A DNA stretch of 64,000 nucleotides from Prostheceraeus crozeri (Eukaryota > Platyhelminthes > Polycladida > Euryleptidae), in the NCBI GenBank assembly GCA_907163375.1, contig CAJQUW010003080.1:186001-250000 (forward strand), given 5' to 3'. Shown piece by piece: positions 20,606 through 33,752 of this stretch (within the stretch, counting starts at the first letter, position 1; the number at the start of each line of letters is the position of its first letter). The translations under genes were made by a program, and so were the position numbers. The notes under the pieces were generated by a model. It was not told where the DNA came from and made no database searches. It was given only the letters and a program-made list of their open reading frames with translations.

Positions 20606-23351
20606 TGGATCTTTACTGTACTGTCTCACTGCGTGCGCTAACCAATCTTCTGTTTGGAACGTTCGCATTGATCTCCAAACTGCTTCATTATCAGGTGCTC
20701 TCTTAATGTATGGACACCGCAGAGGTCAATAGCCTTTTCTCAGTACTGATGCTCACCGGTAGGACTAGACCCATGGAGCAAGGAAACCAATTTTCCATTG
20801 AGCGTAGTACAAATTCAAGTCTGAATTCTGAAGAGCCAGAACATAAGCACTGCATACAGCGCACACTGTCGGTGAATTTAGATCTTGAGGAGTCGAACGG
20901 TGGGAAAAGTGGCGTCAAAAAAAAGCACTTCACTTGCCTGCAATCTGACAGTTGAAGCTCGAGTGTTCCCTTATACCTTCGCTGCTGCATTGCACGTGAT
21001 TGGTCAATCACGCAAGAAAAAAGGAGACGAATGTCTCCGTAGCGATCTCTATCGCTTGCTACCATTACAAACAATGCTTGGGAGGGTGATGACCTGTCGA
21101 GGTCAAGCCACAGGCAGACGCGAATGAATCCATCATTTTTTATAGCCACGGTTAAGAAAGCGGCGAAAATCTATGCATATTTTGCAACCGTATATTTAAT
21201 GAAAATTTATAGAATTTGTTGAAATGGAAAGCTGTCACTGCTGCATTTCGAGCGCGCTGACTACATGGAACAAATCAGAGTACACAACCAACCAGAAAGT
21301 CGCATTTCGGGTGGCAAGGAATTCCACAATTGAGAAGCACATGAAAACTCTCATATCTGAGTAGCTTTTATTTCTAACCAAGTTTTACTGCATATGATGG
21401 ATATGCTTATAGAGTGATTGAGGTATGATAACGGTCAGTCGTAGATTGCTCATGTTGACGTCATATTCTCCAAATACAAAGCCGTTTTTCTCCTTTCTCA
21501 AGAATGACCGCGCGAAATTCGTTTGATTCACATTAGGATATTGATTTAAAAGATCACATGTCAAACGGATGCGCTTTGGTGTCATCAAGTTTTTACTTCC
21601 CTTAATCTAATGAGCTGATCGGTATACGTAAATTACAAGAGTGTTTCTTGATCCCCTTCGGAAAAGAACGGCAAAAAATTCTCCATGACACATCTGTTTG
21701 AATCTTAGCAGGTATATTATTTCTTCTTTTTGGGGAGAAATTGAAAACAAATCTTAGAAAGGTTTCCAAAGCCGCATGAAAAATGTAGTCGAGGTAAAAT
21801 GTAGCCTACTGTATTTAGCTTCGTTCAAGCAGTTGTATCCGATACATAATTCCTCTCATCAATACTCAATCTTGAGTGCGAATACTTTGAAAGGTATCGG
21901 CATTGCTTCTGGCGTCGCGGAATCGTTTCATGTCTATTGCGGGATCTAAGGGATGTCTATGAAACTAAGGTATAGATATCGTTACTGAACCATCTCTCGT
22001 TCCAGAGAATGCTGTATGCAGTGAAATTACGTAACGAGAATATTTTACCTGATATCAGAGATGAAATTATTCATTTGCTACGCGTTGCCGATTCCTCTGA
22101 GAATGAAACAGAGCATTCAATTTGTCGAATGAACAGCTTTTGACATGATTTCATCATTAACGGGACTATTGTTGAGCCATTTTTTAAATAGTTTTATTCT
22201 CTTCAAGGGAACCGACTCTCTGTTTCACTAACGATCATTTCGATCGAATTTATCCTCCAGACATCATTAATAACTCCTAGATAATCTTCTAGACATTGCG
22301 TTGCGAAATACAAGTATCATGAGGTACGTAAGTAATCGAAAATATAACTGATTTTGGCATAGGACGTATTGTTCAACCAAGTTAAACTGCGTTTCTTAAA
22401 TTGACATCTCATGCAATCGAACGTTGTGTTCACAGGCCGAATTCAGTCTATTTGATTTTGGGTTGGGATGTCTATGGAACGATTTTTTTGACCTGTCAAT
22501 GCCATCCAAAATGATTAATCAATTGTCGTACCATGGACCATCCCATACCACCCTGTCCCACTGTTCATCACTGAGGTTTAGTGATGATACTCTCAGTCTC
22601 ATGCTACTTTCCCCGGAAGTCTGTGGTAATCTTCTGTTGCACACAACAGTTGTAGACTTTCTGCATTCTACCACACTGAATATTAAATTGTTCCGACAAA
22701 ACAAAGATGAATTTAATTTTATCAGAAAACCACTGTTAAAATCAATCGTGTTAAGTTCGTCATGTTTGGTAAACATAATTTGTGCATACAATTACCGGTT
22801 GCTTATCGGTTGCTGTTGACCGGACTACGTGTTCGCCTCCTCGAGTAGCGCACGTGCAGATAATAGTAGAAGACCAAAATATAGCGTAAATGTCTTTCTA
22901 ATCAGACTTTTTTGCATTTTTTCAAAACTAAGCCTTTAGAATTTCAACTAAGTTATGCCACGATGATTAGAAAAGCACATTGTGCTTTTATTGTCTGCGC
23001 CCAGATGAGCTGGTACTAAAAACTTGTATTTGTCAACTCAAAACACAGAAGAAATGCAATCATCGAGGAATGGTGAATTCACAATATACTACTTTCTTTT
23101 GATGTCTTCTCGATGTCAGGGAATCAATCTCTTCCTTTCAAGGCGCTTGCTTCATTGAAAAGAAAACGTTTGAAGCTAGATGTCGCTACTCCCACTTGAG
23201 ACTTGGACGGTGTCGACAAGGCCGGAGCATGTCATGCTTCCAACCACGCTGCCTGCTGACTTTCAATAACATTCCGGGAATCCCAACCACATGACCAAAG
23301 GTTTGCAAGGCCAATCCAAGACCACAAACGAATGATGCTAATAATAACAAT

Positions 23352-23553
23352 TTTCGGTACTTCTATTCTTTCCCCAACATTTTCCAATGTTTCCAAATTC
23401 ATTAAATTTCGTCAAACTTAGTCACTTTGGATTTAGAATAGACTTGATCTGTCACTGAGTGACACTACAACACCACTGAGAGGTCTTACTTGAACCCTGG
23501 GATGAAGGATTGGTCCCTTGGATACTCAGTTAGAATACAAGGTACAGCTGTAA
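23352..23553 (+). repeat. Dispersed repeat, inverted partner of 50159-50352
   Basis: Contains CATTTTCCAATGTTTCCAAA, AATTTCGTCAAACTTAGTCA and GATCTGTCACTGAGTGACA, found in reverse orientation at 50.2-50.35 kb with moderate divergence. No coding features. Confidence 0.7.
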
Positions 23554-24086
23554 TCATGAACTTCGTGGGATTGTTGGCTACAGTGAACGACAATGCAAGT
23601 GCTGTAGCTTCAAACCAATTTTAATTTTCTACAAACCAGAGGAATTTTGCACCCTCAACGCTTTTGCGACGGTAGTGAGACTGCAATTAGGAGCAAGAGA
23701 AGATCGTTGACGATACAACATTCGATGGTGTCGACAACAAAAATGTGGGGGGGGGAAGAATACAAGTACCCAATATTCTATATACTGCATTTCCTCTAAT
23801 AAGTGACGCCCCTAGTAAACGCCGCACCTCAAATATCAAGAAAAGTAAAAGAGAGTGACAAAGTGCCGGACATTGTCGGTCATTGAGCAAAAAAACAAGG
23901 ATATGCTCGCAGTTACCAACGTTCGTTGCGCTGTCTACATGTATATCATGATAAAGGAAGTCACACACGTCCCACTCAACCTCACACTTGCCAATGGATC
24001 CAGTTTTTGAGTTGATGCTAAAAACAGCTTTCGTCTCTCCTTGAAATTTATTGACCAGATTAAAATAGTTAATTAAAAGATATGTA

Positions 24087-24129
24087 CAACCCCTACGCGT
24101 TTCGAGCGTTCGCTCTTCCTCAGGGGGTA
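24087..24129 (-). ncRNA. Hammerhead ribozyme-like motif, Penelope type
   Basis: On the minus strand: stem I strand ACCCC, a perfect core CTGAGGA (24123-24117, fitting CUGANGA), stem II GAGC-GAAC-GCTC, GAAA (24103-24100), a minimal stem III in ACGCGT, and a GTA cleavage triplet followed by GGGGT, which closes stem I. Every required element is present. Short stem III is typical of motifs in Penelope-like elements. No RT or GIY-YIG coding sequence was found beside it, so it may be a remnant terminal repeat. Confidence 0.65.
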
Positions 24130-24307
24130 ATTCGCTAAAACCAACTCATTGGATCTAGTTTTATGTCGTCATCAACATTAGATTCAGAATGAGAATCAGA
24201 TTCGGTGACTTACAGAGCTTCCCTTACCGTCGAGCACTGAGTCATGTTATGATTCATCAGGCTCAAGTTTAGTGTGAGTCCCGCCTTCTAGTGACCATGG
24301 GATAGAG

Positions 24308-24803
24308 CAGTGGTGGGCAACGCGTGGCCCGCCACCGCTTCTCGTATATAAAGTGGCCCGCGGACATTATTTGAATCGATGGTGTGAAAATGACTCACTC
24401 CGACTTCGACCTTTGGGAGGTACTTCTAAGGGTGAGGGATCTTCTTTAGAATTTGCAAAACCATTAATTAACAACTAAATGAGCAATATGATGGCACAAA
24501 AAATTCAAATTCGAATTATCCAACCATGCCCCTTTCGCAATGAATATCTTCTCGTGTAAGCGCAAAATGGTCATCACCTGAGCGAGTTTATGCTAAGTCA
24601 CATAGTATTCAATGCCCTGCTGAGCATGTTTCTCTTCGTAATAAACCACGTCTCAATGAACCTAGAAAGAGGCTATATTAATTAGACTTCAACTACAAAT
24701 GGAGGAATCCAACCGCAAGGTTTTGACTGGCCAAGATTTTTTCAAATATTCTTGCTGAAATTCTCCTTATGGCCCGCTATCCCAACTTGTTTGCCCACCA
24801 CTA
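24308..24803. mobile_element. hAT-like non-autonomous element (496 bp)
   Basis: The left end is CAGTGGTGGGCAACGCGTGG and the right end the inverted TTTGCCCACCACTA. The 8-bp flanks GGATAGAG (24300-24307) and GGATAGAA (24804-24811) differ at one base. The CAGTGGTGGGCAA end and 8-bp duplication are typical of hAT elements. No transposase is present. Confidence 0.75.
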
Positions 24804-26118
24804 GGATAGAAGCAGTAAAGACAACTGCTGTAACAGTGATCGCATGAAATTAGCCCCGCACCGTGTTCATTCATCGTCGAAACCATCACGTCTTGTCGGT
24901 TATGTAGCAAGAAGAATGCTAGATACGCGCTTTACTGTTATTAATGCTTTTGGGTAAAGGACATATGCCTGCTGGTAGTCATTTTGCCATTCAATTTGGA
25001 AAAATTGAGCGAGTGGAGATCGCACTTTTTGATAAACGTCGCACCTAAAAGTAAGTAATAAGTCACGGCGTTTATTAGTAGGAATGTGGCATCCTAGATC
25101 GAAAGTTATTGAGCAATCAGCTAAAACCTTGTGTAGTAAAGTACTACATAATTGCAGTATGAGGTACATCAGCTATGAAAAGTGGAAAAAATCGGACACT
25201 GAAAACCTTTTGAAATCAGTAGTCGTTTGACAATTAGTTGTTCACATGGTTGACGGATGCACTTAATTCGCATCGCATGAGAATTTGGCGTGCTGACATG
25301 GATCTTAAGTGCTGTTGAATGCTTTGCTCCTCATCATCTTTACAACCTTCCTCAATGACATTATCCGTTTGTGGATTCTCATCTCAATATTTATGAAGAA
25401 AAAAACATTTTCTCTCAGTTTTCGTATCGAGGCACCCACACGAACAGAATTGAAAGTACCGGGTATGTGTTTTCCAGGCAATCGAATGAAATTGAGTAGT
25501 GAAAGGTTGACTACATGATTCTTCTGTAGATAACATTCATTATCATCTCAAAGCATTCTTGTTGCAACTGATAAAGTATTATTGTGACGATGCTTATCTA
25601 ACATTAATAACTATAATGTAAAGTTAAAGTGTTATCATGAACTTGTACTGCTTTTGGTTTTGCTCACTGAATGTTTTATATTAAGATGACACCTGTCAGT
25701 CACTGACATTGTGATTGAGTGGTTAGCCTGTGTTCGGGACATGCATGTCATTTTTCAATGAAAATCAAACCAAAAACTTGAAAATGCATCCTTAAGTAAT
25801 GTTGTTGCCATCGACCGTGAGAGGCCATGCGGATGATTTTCTTTTTGCAGCTGTGAATCCCTCGAGATTGTTGTCTGCAGTAAATGCCAAACAAATTTTG
25901 TCAAACGAGATTTTATATTATTACGCTATTTTATATACTCAAAATGTAATAGCGAAATTTTATTTTCTCAACGCTTTTGTGAGTGGTAATTTTGAAATGA
26001 GATGGCACTTATGAGCGACAGAACATCGTTGGAGATACAACAAATGGGGATAGAAGTATCGTTGAATGCTGTTCTTCAACTAGAATTCACACCATTAACC
26101 TCTTCGCTATAACATTAA

Positions 26119-26760
26119 ATGGTACTTATGGGTTATCTCCCCCCCCCCACGTTTTCAAATTTGTGTAAAATCCGTAGAAATGAATCAATCGTTACAGAAC
26201 TTCAAGTGCACGTGAGTGAGGATATTTTTTACCCACAGACCAAAACTTGTGCAAATTGGACAAGTACTTTGTGAATTAGGGGTGATAACTTGAAGTGCAG
26301 CGATGCCGGCAGCTTGATCTGACTTCTTCTGACCTCATCGCCTGAGCAGAAAGCACTCGAAGTCAACAAAGTCATTTCCTGACAACACCTGTAGTGATGA
26401 TGACCAAGCCATATCCCTTACACTAACATTTTCAACTTAATAAAGGTGTGGCAAGGTAGTGTCCGTGGGAAGATTTCAAATAGCAGTTGGATAGTGGATG
26501 AAGAGGGAGAGAGAACAATACACACACGAGTAGCAATAATGCGTCGAACAGACGAAGTCAGATCATGCTGTTGACATCGCTACGCTTCACGTTGTCGTCT
26601 CTAATGCAAAAAGTACTTGTCCGATCTGCATAAAATTTTTGTTTGTGGGTAGAAAATATACTCAAGAACGTCTACCTGAAGTTGGGTGACGATTGATGCA
26701 TTTTTGCAGATTTTAGACAAATTTGAAAACCTGGGGAGGAGATAGCCCATAAGTACCCAT
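26119..26760. mobile_element. TTAA-flanked inverted-repeat element
   Basis: Long imperfect inverted arms of about 150 bp (26119-26272 and 26608-26760) run from TGGTACTTATGGG on the left to CCCATAAGTACCCA on the right. They share CAAATTTG, GCATCAATCG/GAATCAATCG and GGACAAGTACTTT. TTAA lies at each outer border, as in piggyBac-type insertions, though one indel blurs the left edge. About 335 bp of non-coding spacer lies between the arms. Confidence 0.55.
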
Positions 26761-28444
26761 TAAATTTGATAAAATGGGAGAGATTATGCCATTTTCAAAA
26801 AAGTTCGAATTTCTCTCCCCCAAATGTCATTGGTGATATAACACAAATTGACAGACCCCCTCAAGGATTATACACTTCGCTGTAATGTTTATGGTAGACG
26901 AAATGTCAAAATTTTAATAAAGTCGATCAAAAATGCCTAATTTCGTGTGCTTGTTGTATTGAAATATTACTGTCACTCCACGAGTAGTATGATCAAATTG
27001 AAACTTATTGACAAACTCGTCATTAGCGTCATCACTAATCTCTGATGATTTGGCGTCTGTGAACATTGTAACACCGTTACAAAAGCATGATCTCCACTAT
27101 CTCCTTTGAACTATTATTAGCCGTTTTTATAGTGCAGCGTTGTAATCTGAAAAACATCTCCTCGGACTCAATGGAAAGCCAACATCAAAGAGACTTCTAA
27201 GAACTCCTCCATTTGGTAAATGGTAAAATCTTTCTTACCGAATTCAAAGCATTTCCAGACGATTAATTTTGTAAGACTGTAAACACATTTAATACCTCTT
27301 GTACTTTGTTTTTATGAATGTACTCAATCCGCGACGAACGATTCCTGCTATTGATTCCTACCTTCATTTTCAGCGACTTTGTCAAAGTTTGCCAAAGCTT
27401 TGTAAGAATTAGTTAAAGACTTGTTTATCTAATTCTCATTGTGATCCTTAAAAGGAAGGAATACAAGTGGAAAATCCTTGAATGATAGCATAGGAAAATT
27501 TTATTGCTTTAAAATTATCGCGGAGATACAGGATCATAGACATGTGCGATTTCAGTGTGATTTCTATCGATTATTATTGTGTGTTTGATGAAGCAAGTCG
27601 CATGCGGCAGACAACTTGAATTATGACTGCATCTCGAACATAATGTAAAATTAAAACATCTTTATTTTGATAGACCAAGAAAGGTGCTATTATAGGAGGA
27701 AATTGGCAGGAAAGGCATCAAAACGCAAGAAAATTGCAGCACTTAGCTACATACCGAACGTGTCAGTGGTACCCAAGCCCCAGGTGAGGGAATGCGGGAG
27801 ATGCAATCACAGTGGCTTTTTAAACGTTTAGTCAGTTTAACACTACAAATCGGAAGACTACAACTCATCTTTGATGTCTTGAGTATGAATGAGCATTCTA
27901 GCGTGACCATAACACAGAGGTGATATGTGAGACCTGTCAGATTCAGTCTTCATCGTTTGGCTTCATGAAGCGAAGGAACGCGTGCTATTACTCTATGATT
28001 TCATCATTCCTATCGGACTGCCAACCCTTGGAATCCTTTATGGAAACGAATGTGGAATGCATGAAAGTAGAACTTTTGACTGAATGATGATGTGGCAATC
28101 GGTGGTGAAATGGCAAGAAGCCGCCAGGGAGATCAAGAAATAGGCTGAATTCAATTGAATGAAATACCATACAGAAAATAGATGGAGGATACTTGAGAAG
28201 ACGCAGGAAAAAGAAAATGGAGTTAGAGCGATCGCAGATACTGCAAAAGCGGGCAGATTTGAGGAGAGCAGCAACCCATAGTAAAGGGAAGGCAAGTGAA
28301 TCATGAGTAGTGTTGTGAGCTATTTTCCAGTTCCACTCAAGGCAAGTCATTGAGGCTTTTCATTTACACCGGAAAGATTCAAACTTTCATGCATTCTAGA
28401 TCTATCCTTGGATTGTGTCTGCAAATTGACACGGTGGCATGTGA

Positions 28445-28518
28445 GCCGCTCGTAGCTCAGTTGGTAGAGCACAGGTCTTGCTCACCTCAGGTCGTAGGTT
28501 CGAGTCCTGTCAACTGCA
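28445..28518 (+). repeat. tRNA-like sequence (pseudo-tRNA or SINE head)
   Basis: Has a perfect A box TAGCTCAGTTGG (28453-28464), B box GGTTCGAGTCC (28497-28507), a D arm GCTC/GAGC and an anticodon arm AGGT/ACCT whose loop would read TGC. The acceptor ends (GCCGCTC and CAACTGCA) do not pair and the T stem is weak. A working tRNA is therefore unlikely, and a tRNA-derived repeat head is more probable. Confidence 0.6.
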
Positions 28519-30465
28519 CATCTTATGTGTGGCACTTTGATTTATTTCTTGTTTCATTTCATTTTGTTGCTAATTTAGGCGATATCAATAGCTGAGGAGC
28601 ACTTATGACAGTAAACAAACGAGGCATGCTGTCAGTCTGAATATGCCATCAGACGCAGCACTGCAGCAGTTCACAATAAGTCGCATTGAACAATGAACTA
28701 CATCCGTGAGGGCAATTCGTCTTTGATGAGACAATGTTAAGTATATTGGGCTTACGTAATAGACAAATCGAAATTCATGCTCACTGCTCTTCAAGTTTGG
28801 ATAAATGTCATCAGAAGCAGTTGAGCTTAATGAGAAATGATCTCATATTGATGCTTTCAAATTCATTGTCATTTCTGAGATTGATCGTCACGTTACTTGT
28901 ATTTTCTTTTGAAGATTCAGTTGCTTTTTCGCACAAGCGTAAGGAAGAGTACTGTATCCGTTATTACACAACGAAGGAGAAATATGTCATTGTAGAACCA
29001 TCATTTCAGTGTTAATCCTTTGAACAGGAACTGGAACAAAGCAAACTGATTTCCAATTAGATAAGAATAAAGTGCTGAGTTTTTCAATCCTAAAAAAAAT
29101 AGGAATATAATATTGCCTCCGGCTTCTCAGGAATTAATTGATTGTTGGAACAATATAATTTGACATCAAAGATAACTAAAAATACCTATATTACTGGTTG
29201 AATTCCAGCCTTTTCGTAGTGGTACATTCGCTTTTCTAAAATGTGTCTGATGAATTTCTGATAACACAATGCGCATCATGAATGGTCAGTAAAATATTCT
29301 GTCGTCTTCAGTTTGAAATCCGTGGTCAAGGAAAACTTATGGGACATACACACCACAACTGACTACTTAGGAAACTGAAATACGAGCATATGTTAGTTAT
29401 CTATTGAAAATAAGTCTTATACGATGCAAAGGTCAGTTGAAATAAGCTGTACATGCATGCTCTTTAATTCGAAATTGCATTTGAAAATATATTAATTATT
29501 TCAGCAATCCTTTATGAAACACTCTGCAACTGAATGCCAAATGTCTTTGACGTAAAGCTTTGTGAAGATGTTTTCGTCATTCGAAGCTATATTTATGTTT
29601 TTCTGTCATTTGATATGTGTCGCTCAAAGAATCAGCTAGATTTTATTGTAAGGGAAAGCTTTAATAAAAATTTGCTTTCCTTATACGAACGTGTTAATGC
29701 CTCATGAGAATTAAGGGTTACATCGCTTCGAACATGAGACACATGCATCGATGTACATTTGATACAGGATAAAAAATCTGCGTATTAGATTTCAGTTGGA
29801 AGAAATTCTTTGTAGGTTGCTTCTTTTTATCATTCTGTACAGTTAACTGTTGCATTCAGAATATTTTACTACTCTGCCAGTTGGTTTGATTTGTGAGCTC
29901 AGATTGACTTTTGAGGAAGATAATCCACTGTTCAGTTAAGTAAAGAAATGAACAAGAATAATTTTAATCTCAAAATGTTACAGCCATGTGAATGCCAAGG
30001 AGGGTGACAGCTGTAAGGTCAATGAAATCGAACAGAATTTCGAAATGTTGACTGTCTTCCATTCGTTGCAGGATTAGGTTTTTGTGTGTAATAGCAAATA
30101 ATTTTGTCTGAGAAATCAGTGCAGTTTCTATGACTTTTTCCATCAGATTTCTTCCATGTCACTGCATGTCAATAATCCTGATGAAATGTACACATCAAAA
30201 TCTTGCTGATTAATTGAACAGAGAGAAGTAATCAGCAATGTTTTAGCATCACATTTGCCTCAGGAAACGTCGTCTGTATTTCGTGAACATTGCAGTGTTC
30301 TACAACTGACTTCCGATTTCCTGGGCGTAGACAATTATTTCATTACAATGGAAATGCTTCTCCCTGTGCTGCAGTAGCATATGTCATGTGTAACTTCATT
30401 GAGCACAGTTTATTTTTCTGCTATTTTATTGATTGTCTATGGTGGCAATTTTCAATAGGAGTGCC

Positions 30466-31320
30466 GCTGACCACATGAGTGGTGCAGGGGGTGGTGCTGA
30501 CCACATGAGTGGTGCAGGGGGTGGTGCTGACCTCATGAGTGGCGCAGGGGGTGGTGCTGACCACATGAGTGGTGCAGGGGGTGGTGCTGACCTCATGAGT
30601 GACGCAGGGGGTGGTGCTGACCTCATGAGTGGTGCAGGGGGTGGTGCTGACCACATGAGTGGTGCAGGGGGTGGTGCTGACCTCATGAGTGGTGCAGGGG
30701 GTGGTGCTGATCTCATGAGTGGTGCAGGGGGTAGTGCTGACCTCATGAGTGACGTAGGGGGTAGTGATGACATCATGAGTGGTGCAGGGGGTGGTGCTGA
30801 CCTCATGAGTGGTGCAGGGGGTGGTGCTGACCTCATGAGTGGTGCAGGGGGTGGTGTTGACCTCATGAGTGGCGCAGGGGGTGGTGTTGACCACATGAGT
30901 GGCGCAGGGGGTGGTGCTGACCTCATGAGTGGTGCAGGGGGTGGTGCTGACCTCATGAGTGGTGCAGGGGGTGGTGTTGACCTCATGAGTGGCGCAGGGG
31001 GTGGTGTTGACCACATGAGTGGCGCAGGGGGGTGTTGTTGACCACATGAATGCCGCAGGGGGTGGTGTTGACCTCATGAGTGGCGCAGGGGGTGGTGCTG
31101 ACCTCATGAGTGGTGCAGGGGGTAGTGCTGACCTCATGAGTGGTGCAGGGGGTGGTGCTGACCTCATGAGTGGTGCAGGGGGTGGTGCTGACCTCATGAG
31201 TGGTGCAGGGGGTGGTGTTGACCTCATGAGTGGTGCAGGGGGTGGTGCTGACCTCATGAGTGGTGCAGGGGGTGGTGCTGACCTCATGAGTGGTGCAGGG
31301 GGTGCCGCTGACCACATGTG
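30466..31320. repeat. 30-bp minisatellite, about 28 copies
   Basis: Units of 30 bp like GCTGACCTCATGAGTGGTGC plus a G-rich half (AGGGGGTGGT) run head to tail. A one-base insertion in the copy at 31021-31050 shifts the register, and the last copies are diverged (to about 31420). Because 30 is a multiple of three and the unit lacks stops, long frames open in several frames of both strands. These are by-products of the repeat rather than genes. Confidence 0.95.
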
Positions 31321-31401
31321 CACCGCAAGAGGTCCCACTGTCCACATGAATGCCGCAAGAGGTGCCCCTGACCTCATGAGTGCCGCAAGGATTGCCGCTG
31401 A

Positions 31402-31608
31402 TCACGGCGGTGCCGCAAACGATACCGTTGACCACATGCTATACATGCTCGGGAAAACGAAGTTAACAGCTCTGCTCAGGTTTCCCTTCACCTTGATGCA
31501 TCTCGCATGCACCCACCTCGTGCTGGAAGTACACTGAATAGAGTTGCTTCCGACTCCAGTACCACATACCCTACATGGCCATTTCGCTTTTTGGTATTTT
31601 CTTTCCAT
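31402..31608 (-). pseudogene. LINE-derived zinc-finger (PHD-like) fragment
   Basis: The frame WPCRVCGTGVGSNSIQC ... RWVHARC resembles the Cys/His-rich finger that follows the RT in some LINE polyproteins. One expected Cys is Ser (CTSS). The fragment stops against the minisatellite, and no RT lies next to it in this orientation. It is a remnant. Confidence 0.65.
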
Positions 31609-33752
31609 CCGATCTCTTGTTCGCTAGTTCATGCAAAACAGTCTAACCGATTGTGCTGCACAGATAGCCCAAAGTAAATTCAGAAAAGTGCTCGAATCAG
31701 CCAGTCCCTTGCGAGTCGAAATAGTTCATCAAGTAAGAGAGTAGAGTAGACTGGGACCACACACTGACAAAGCAGCGTGTTTGACGAATTCTTAAAATTA
31801 TTAAAAATGAGTTGGTTGATGATACGGGCTTGCCCCCACCTAATAGCTGACCGACAGGCTGATCGGTTTGTGGTAAGAAGCTTGCTATCAACGGAACTCT
31901 TTGTGGGTAGAGAAGAGTTGTAAAGAATCTTTGTTTGTATTTCGTTAAAATTCTTCCATACATGTGACACGGGTCTCAATGGCATCCCAAGAATAGTTGA
32001 TCTATAACCATGCACTTATTGTAAAAATGCATGCATGCTGATTCGAATGTCCGCCAACGGTTGCCAGGAAAGCATGATTGAAGCTCTTGATGACACCAGT
32101 TCTTCAAATGCGGTAGAATTTATTTAATTTCAAATGCTTTCAGATCGCATTCACACCCGATCGTCTAACACACCGTCGCAACCAGATCGTCTAGCTAAGC
32201 TATGTTATAAACTTAGAGAAAGTATATTAGGTAGAGTGGTAACTCCACTTTTATTAAATCCTCAATGTGTATACACTTTCGATTTTATGAAATGAACTCG
32301 ATATAGTTGGGATATATATATAATCGGGGAAATAGTTGGTCATTGTCACCAAATGTGAGATATGCAAATGTTTGCAGTCTTGATGAAATTACCACGGAAT
32401 TGAGTGATCATGATAGTTATGCTGAAGCAGTGATTGTATTTTACAGATTCTCAGTGTCATGACAGCCTGGGAGATGTAATGTTTGTTAAATTAGCAATTC
32501 GATGGATTGCTATTACTTTCATGCTCAACCTCAAGAGTATTTTCTTACGGTGATCATATCACAGACAACCTGCCACTGGCAGAGCAAAATCACATAATCA
32601 AAGACAATGATTTCAATTAACTTTGAAAGATGTAAATGGTTCCACATCACTATTCAATTTCAAGAAGTGAAGCATAAATTGAGTTAATCACAAAATCATG
32701 CCAGTGAAAATTGAATTAAAAAATTCAAATTTCAGCCAAGAAAGCCAAGAAAACACGAAGACTTTCATTATAATACAATTCATGAAATTCCCTTGGCAAT
32801 CAGCTTAATTTCCACTTAGTTAGGATGCTTATTAGCAAACATTCATTCCTTTTGATATCCAACTTGTTTCATACTACTTATAACGGGGCGTCATCTCGGT
32901 AGTATCTAAATTTTGCAAAATTTTTGACTTTTTAAAACTGCATGCTCAAATAATTTGTTGGACCACGGGAACGTAATCTCCGCAAAAAACTGAATCTATT
33001 CATATAAAATTTTCACTGCATACAGATATTTTTTTGTTATTATACAAAGTTTGTTAAAACTGTTATTATACAAAGCAAGTCGCCTATTCAAAGGTCGTAA
33101 AATCCGTGAATGAATTTCTGTTACAATGTTGAAAATATTATGTTTTGGAATTGAAGCGACTTTGCTTTCGAAAACAAATTGAGAATTCAGACAGGTTATT
33201 ATGCAACTTGGTATGAAATTTATCAAAATCGCAGAGTAATCTGCTGACAGTTGTTCTCTGCTGATATGATGGAATACGACTCTTGTTCGTGCAAGGCATC
33301 AACATATTGTTATCATGCAATCCAAAGCAGCACAATGTCCAATCACATGTGAAGAAAACAAAACTATGAAAAAATGTATGTTCATTGTCTACACATGCAG
33401 ATAATAAGTTTCAGTAGTCCCCCACAGTAGTGACTAGCGGTGGTAGTAGAGGGTTGTGTAAAGCGCCGCTGTGAAGGACGACGCATACCACACGCTCTGC
33501 CTAAATCCCACAGAACCTATTGATGCAGAAAAATCAGAAAATGCATATTTCGCCCGTCGGGCTTTCTCATTGGTAACAATTGAAGGCATTCATTAAAGAT
33601 ATCGAACTTAAATGGTGATCACTTCACGCATACGGCATGCACATGCTTGCGGACTTATGAATGAAGACACAGTCTATTGATGACCATGACGGTAAAGAAC
33701 AATAGGCTAAATGAACTAGTAGTTCTCTACTCCATGGGTGTAATGAGTAGCG

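Noticed and set aside
20703-21149. A 148-codon minus-strand frame
   Set aside because: No recognisable domain, no splice or promoter support, and a shadow frame is open on the other strand. Left unannotated.
22424-22819. A 131-codon plus-strand frame with an overlapping 90-codon antisense frame
   Set aside because: No similarity to any family I know and no repeat-like copy in the window; it could be chance in A+T-rich DNA.
27988-28350. A 120-codon minus-strand frame
   Set aside because: Composition is low-complexity hydrophobic, without motif, and it sits in a PRKD intron without splice evidence.
28445-28518. Functional tRNA-Ala(TGC)
   Set aside because: A and B boxes are good, but the acceptor stem does not pair and the T stem is weak. 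Treated as a pseudo-tRNA or SINE head.
30466-31320. CRISPR-like appearance of regular repeats
   Set aside because: Units are directly adjacent without unique spacers, and the host is an animal genome.
30421-31537. Very long open frames (up to 318 codons) that look like a repetitive secreted or structural protein
   Set aside because: They arise from a 30-bp repeat without stops in any frame. Several frames on both strands are open at once, and no initiation context, signal peptide or non-repetitive domain is attached.
31019-31537. The GAGGGAD reading of the minisatellite as the AGGGA stretch of LINE proteins related to the neighbouring zinc finger
   Set aside because: The zinc-finger remnant is on the opposite strand, so the similarity in reading is coincidental.
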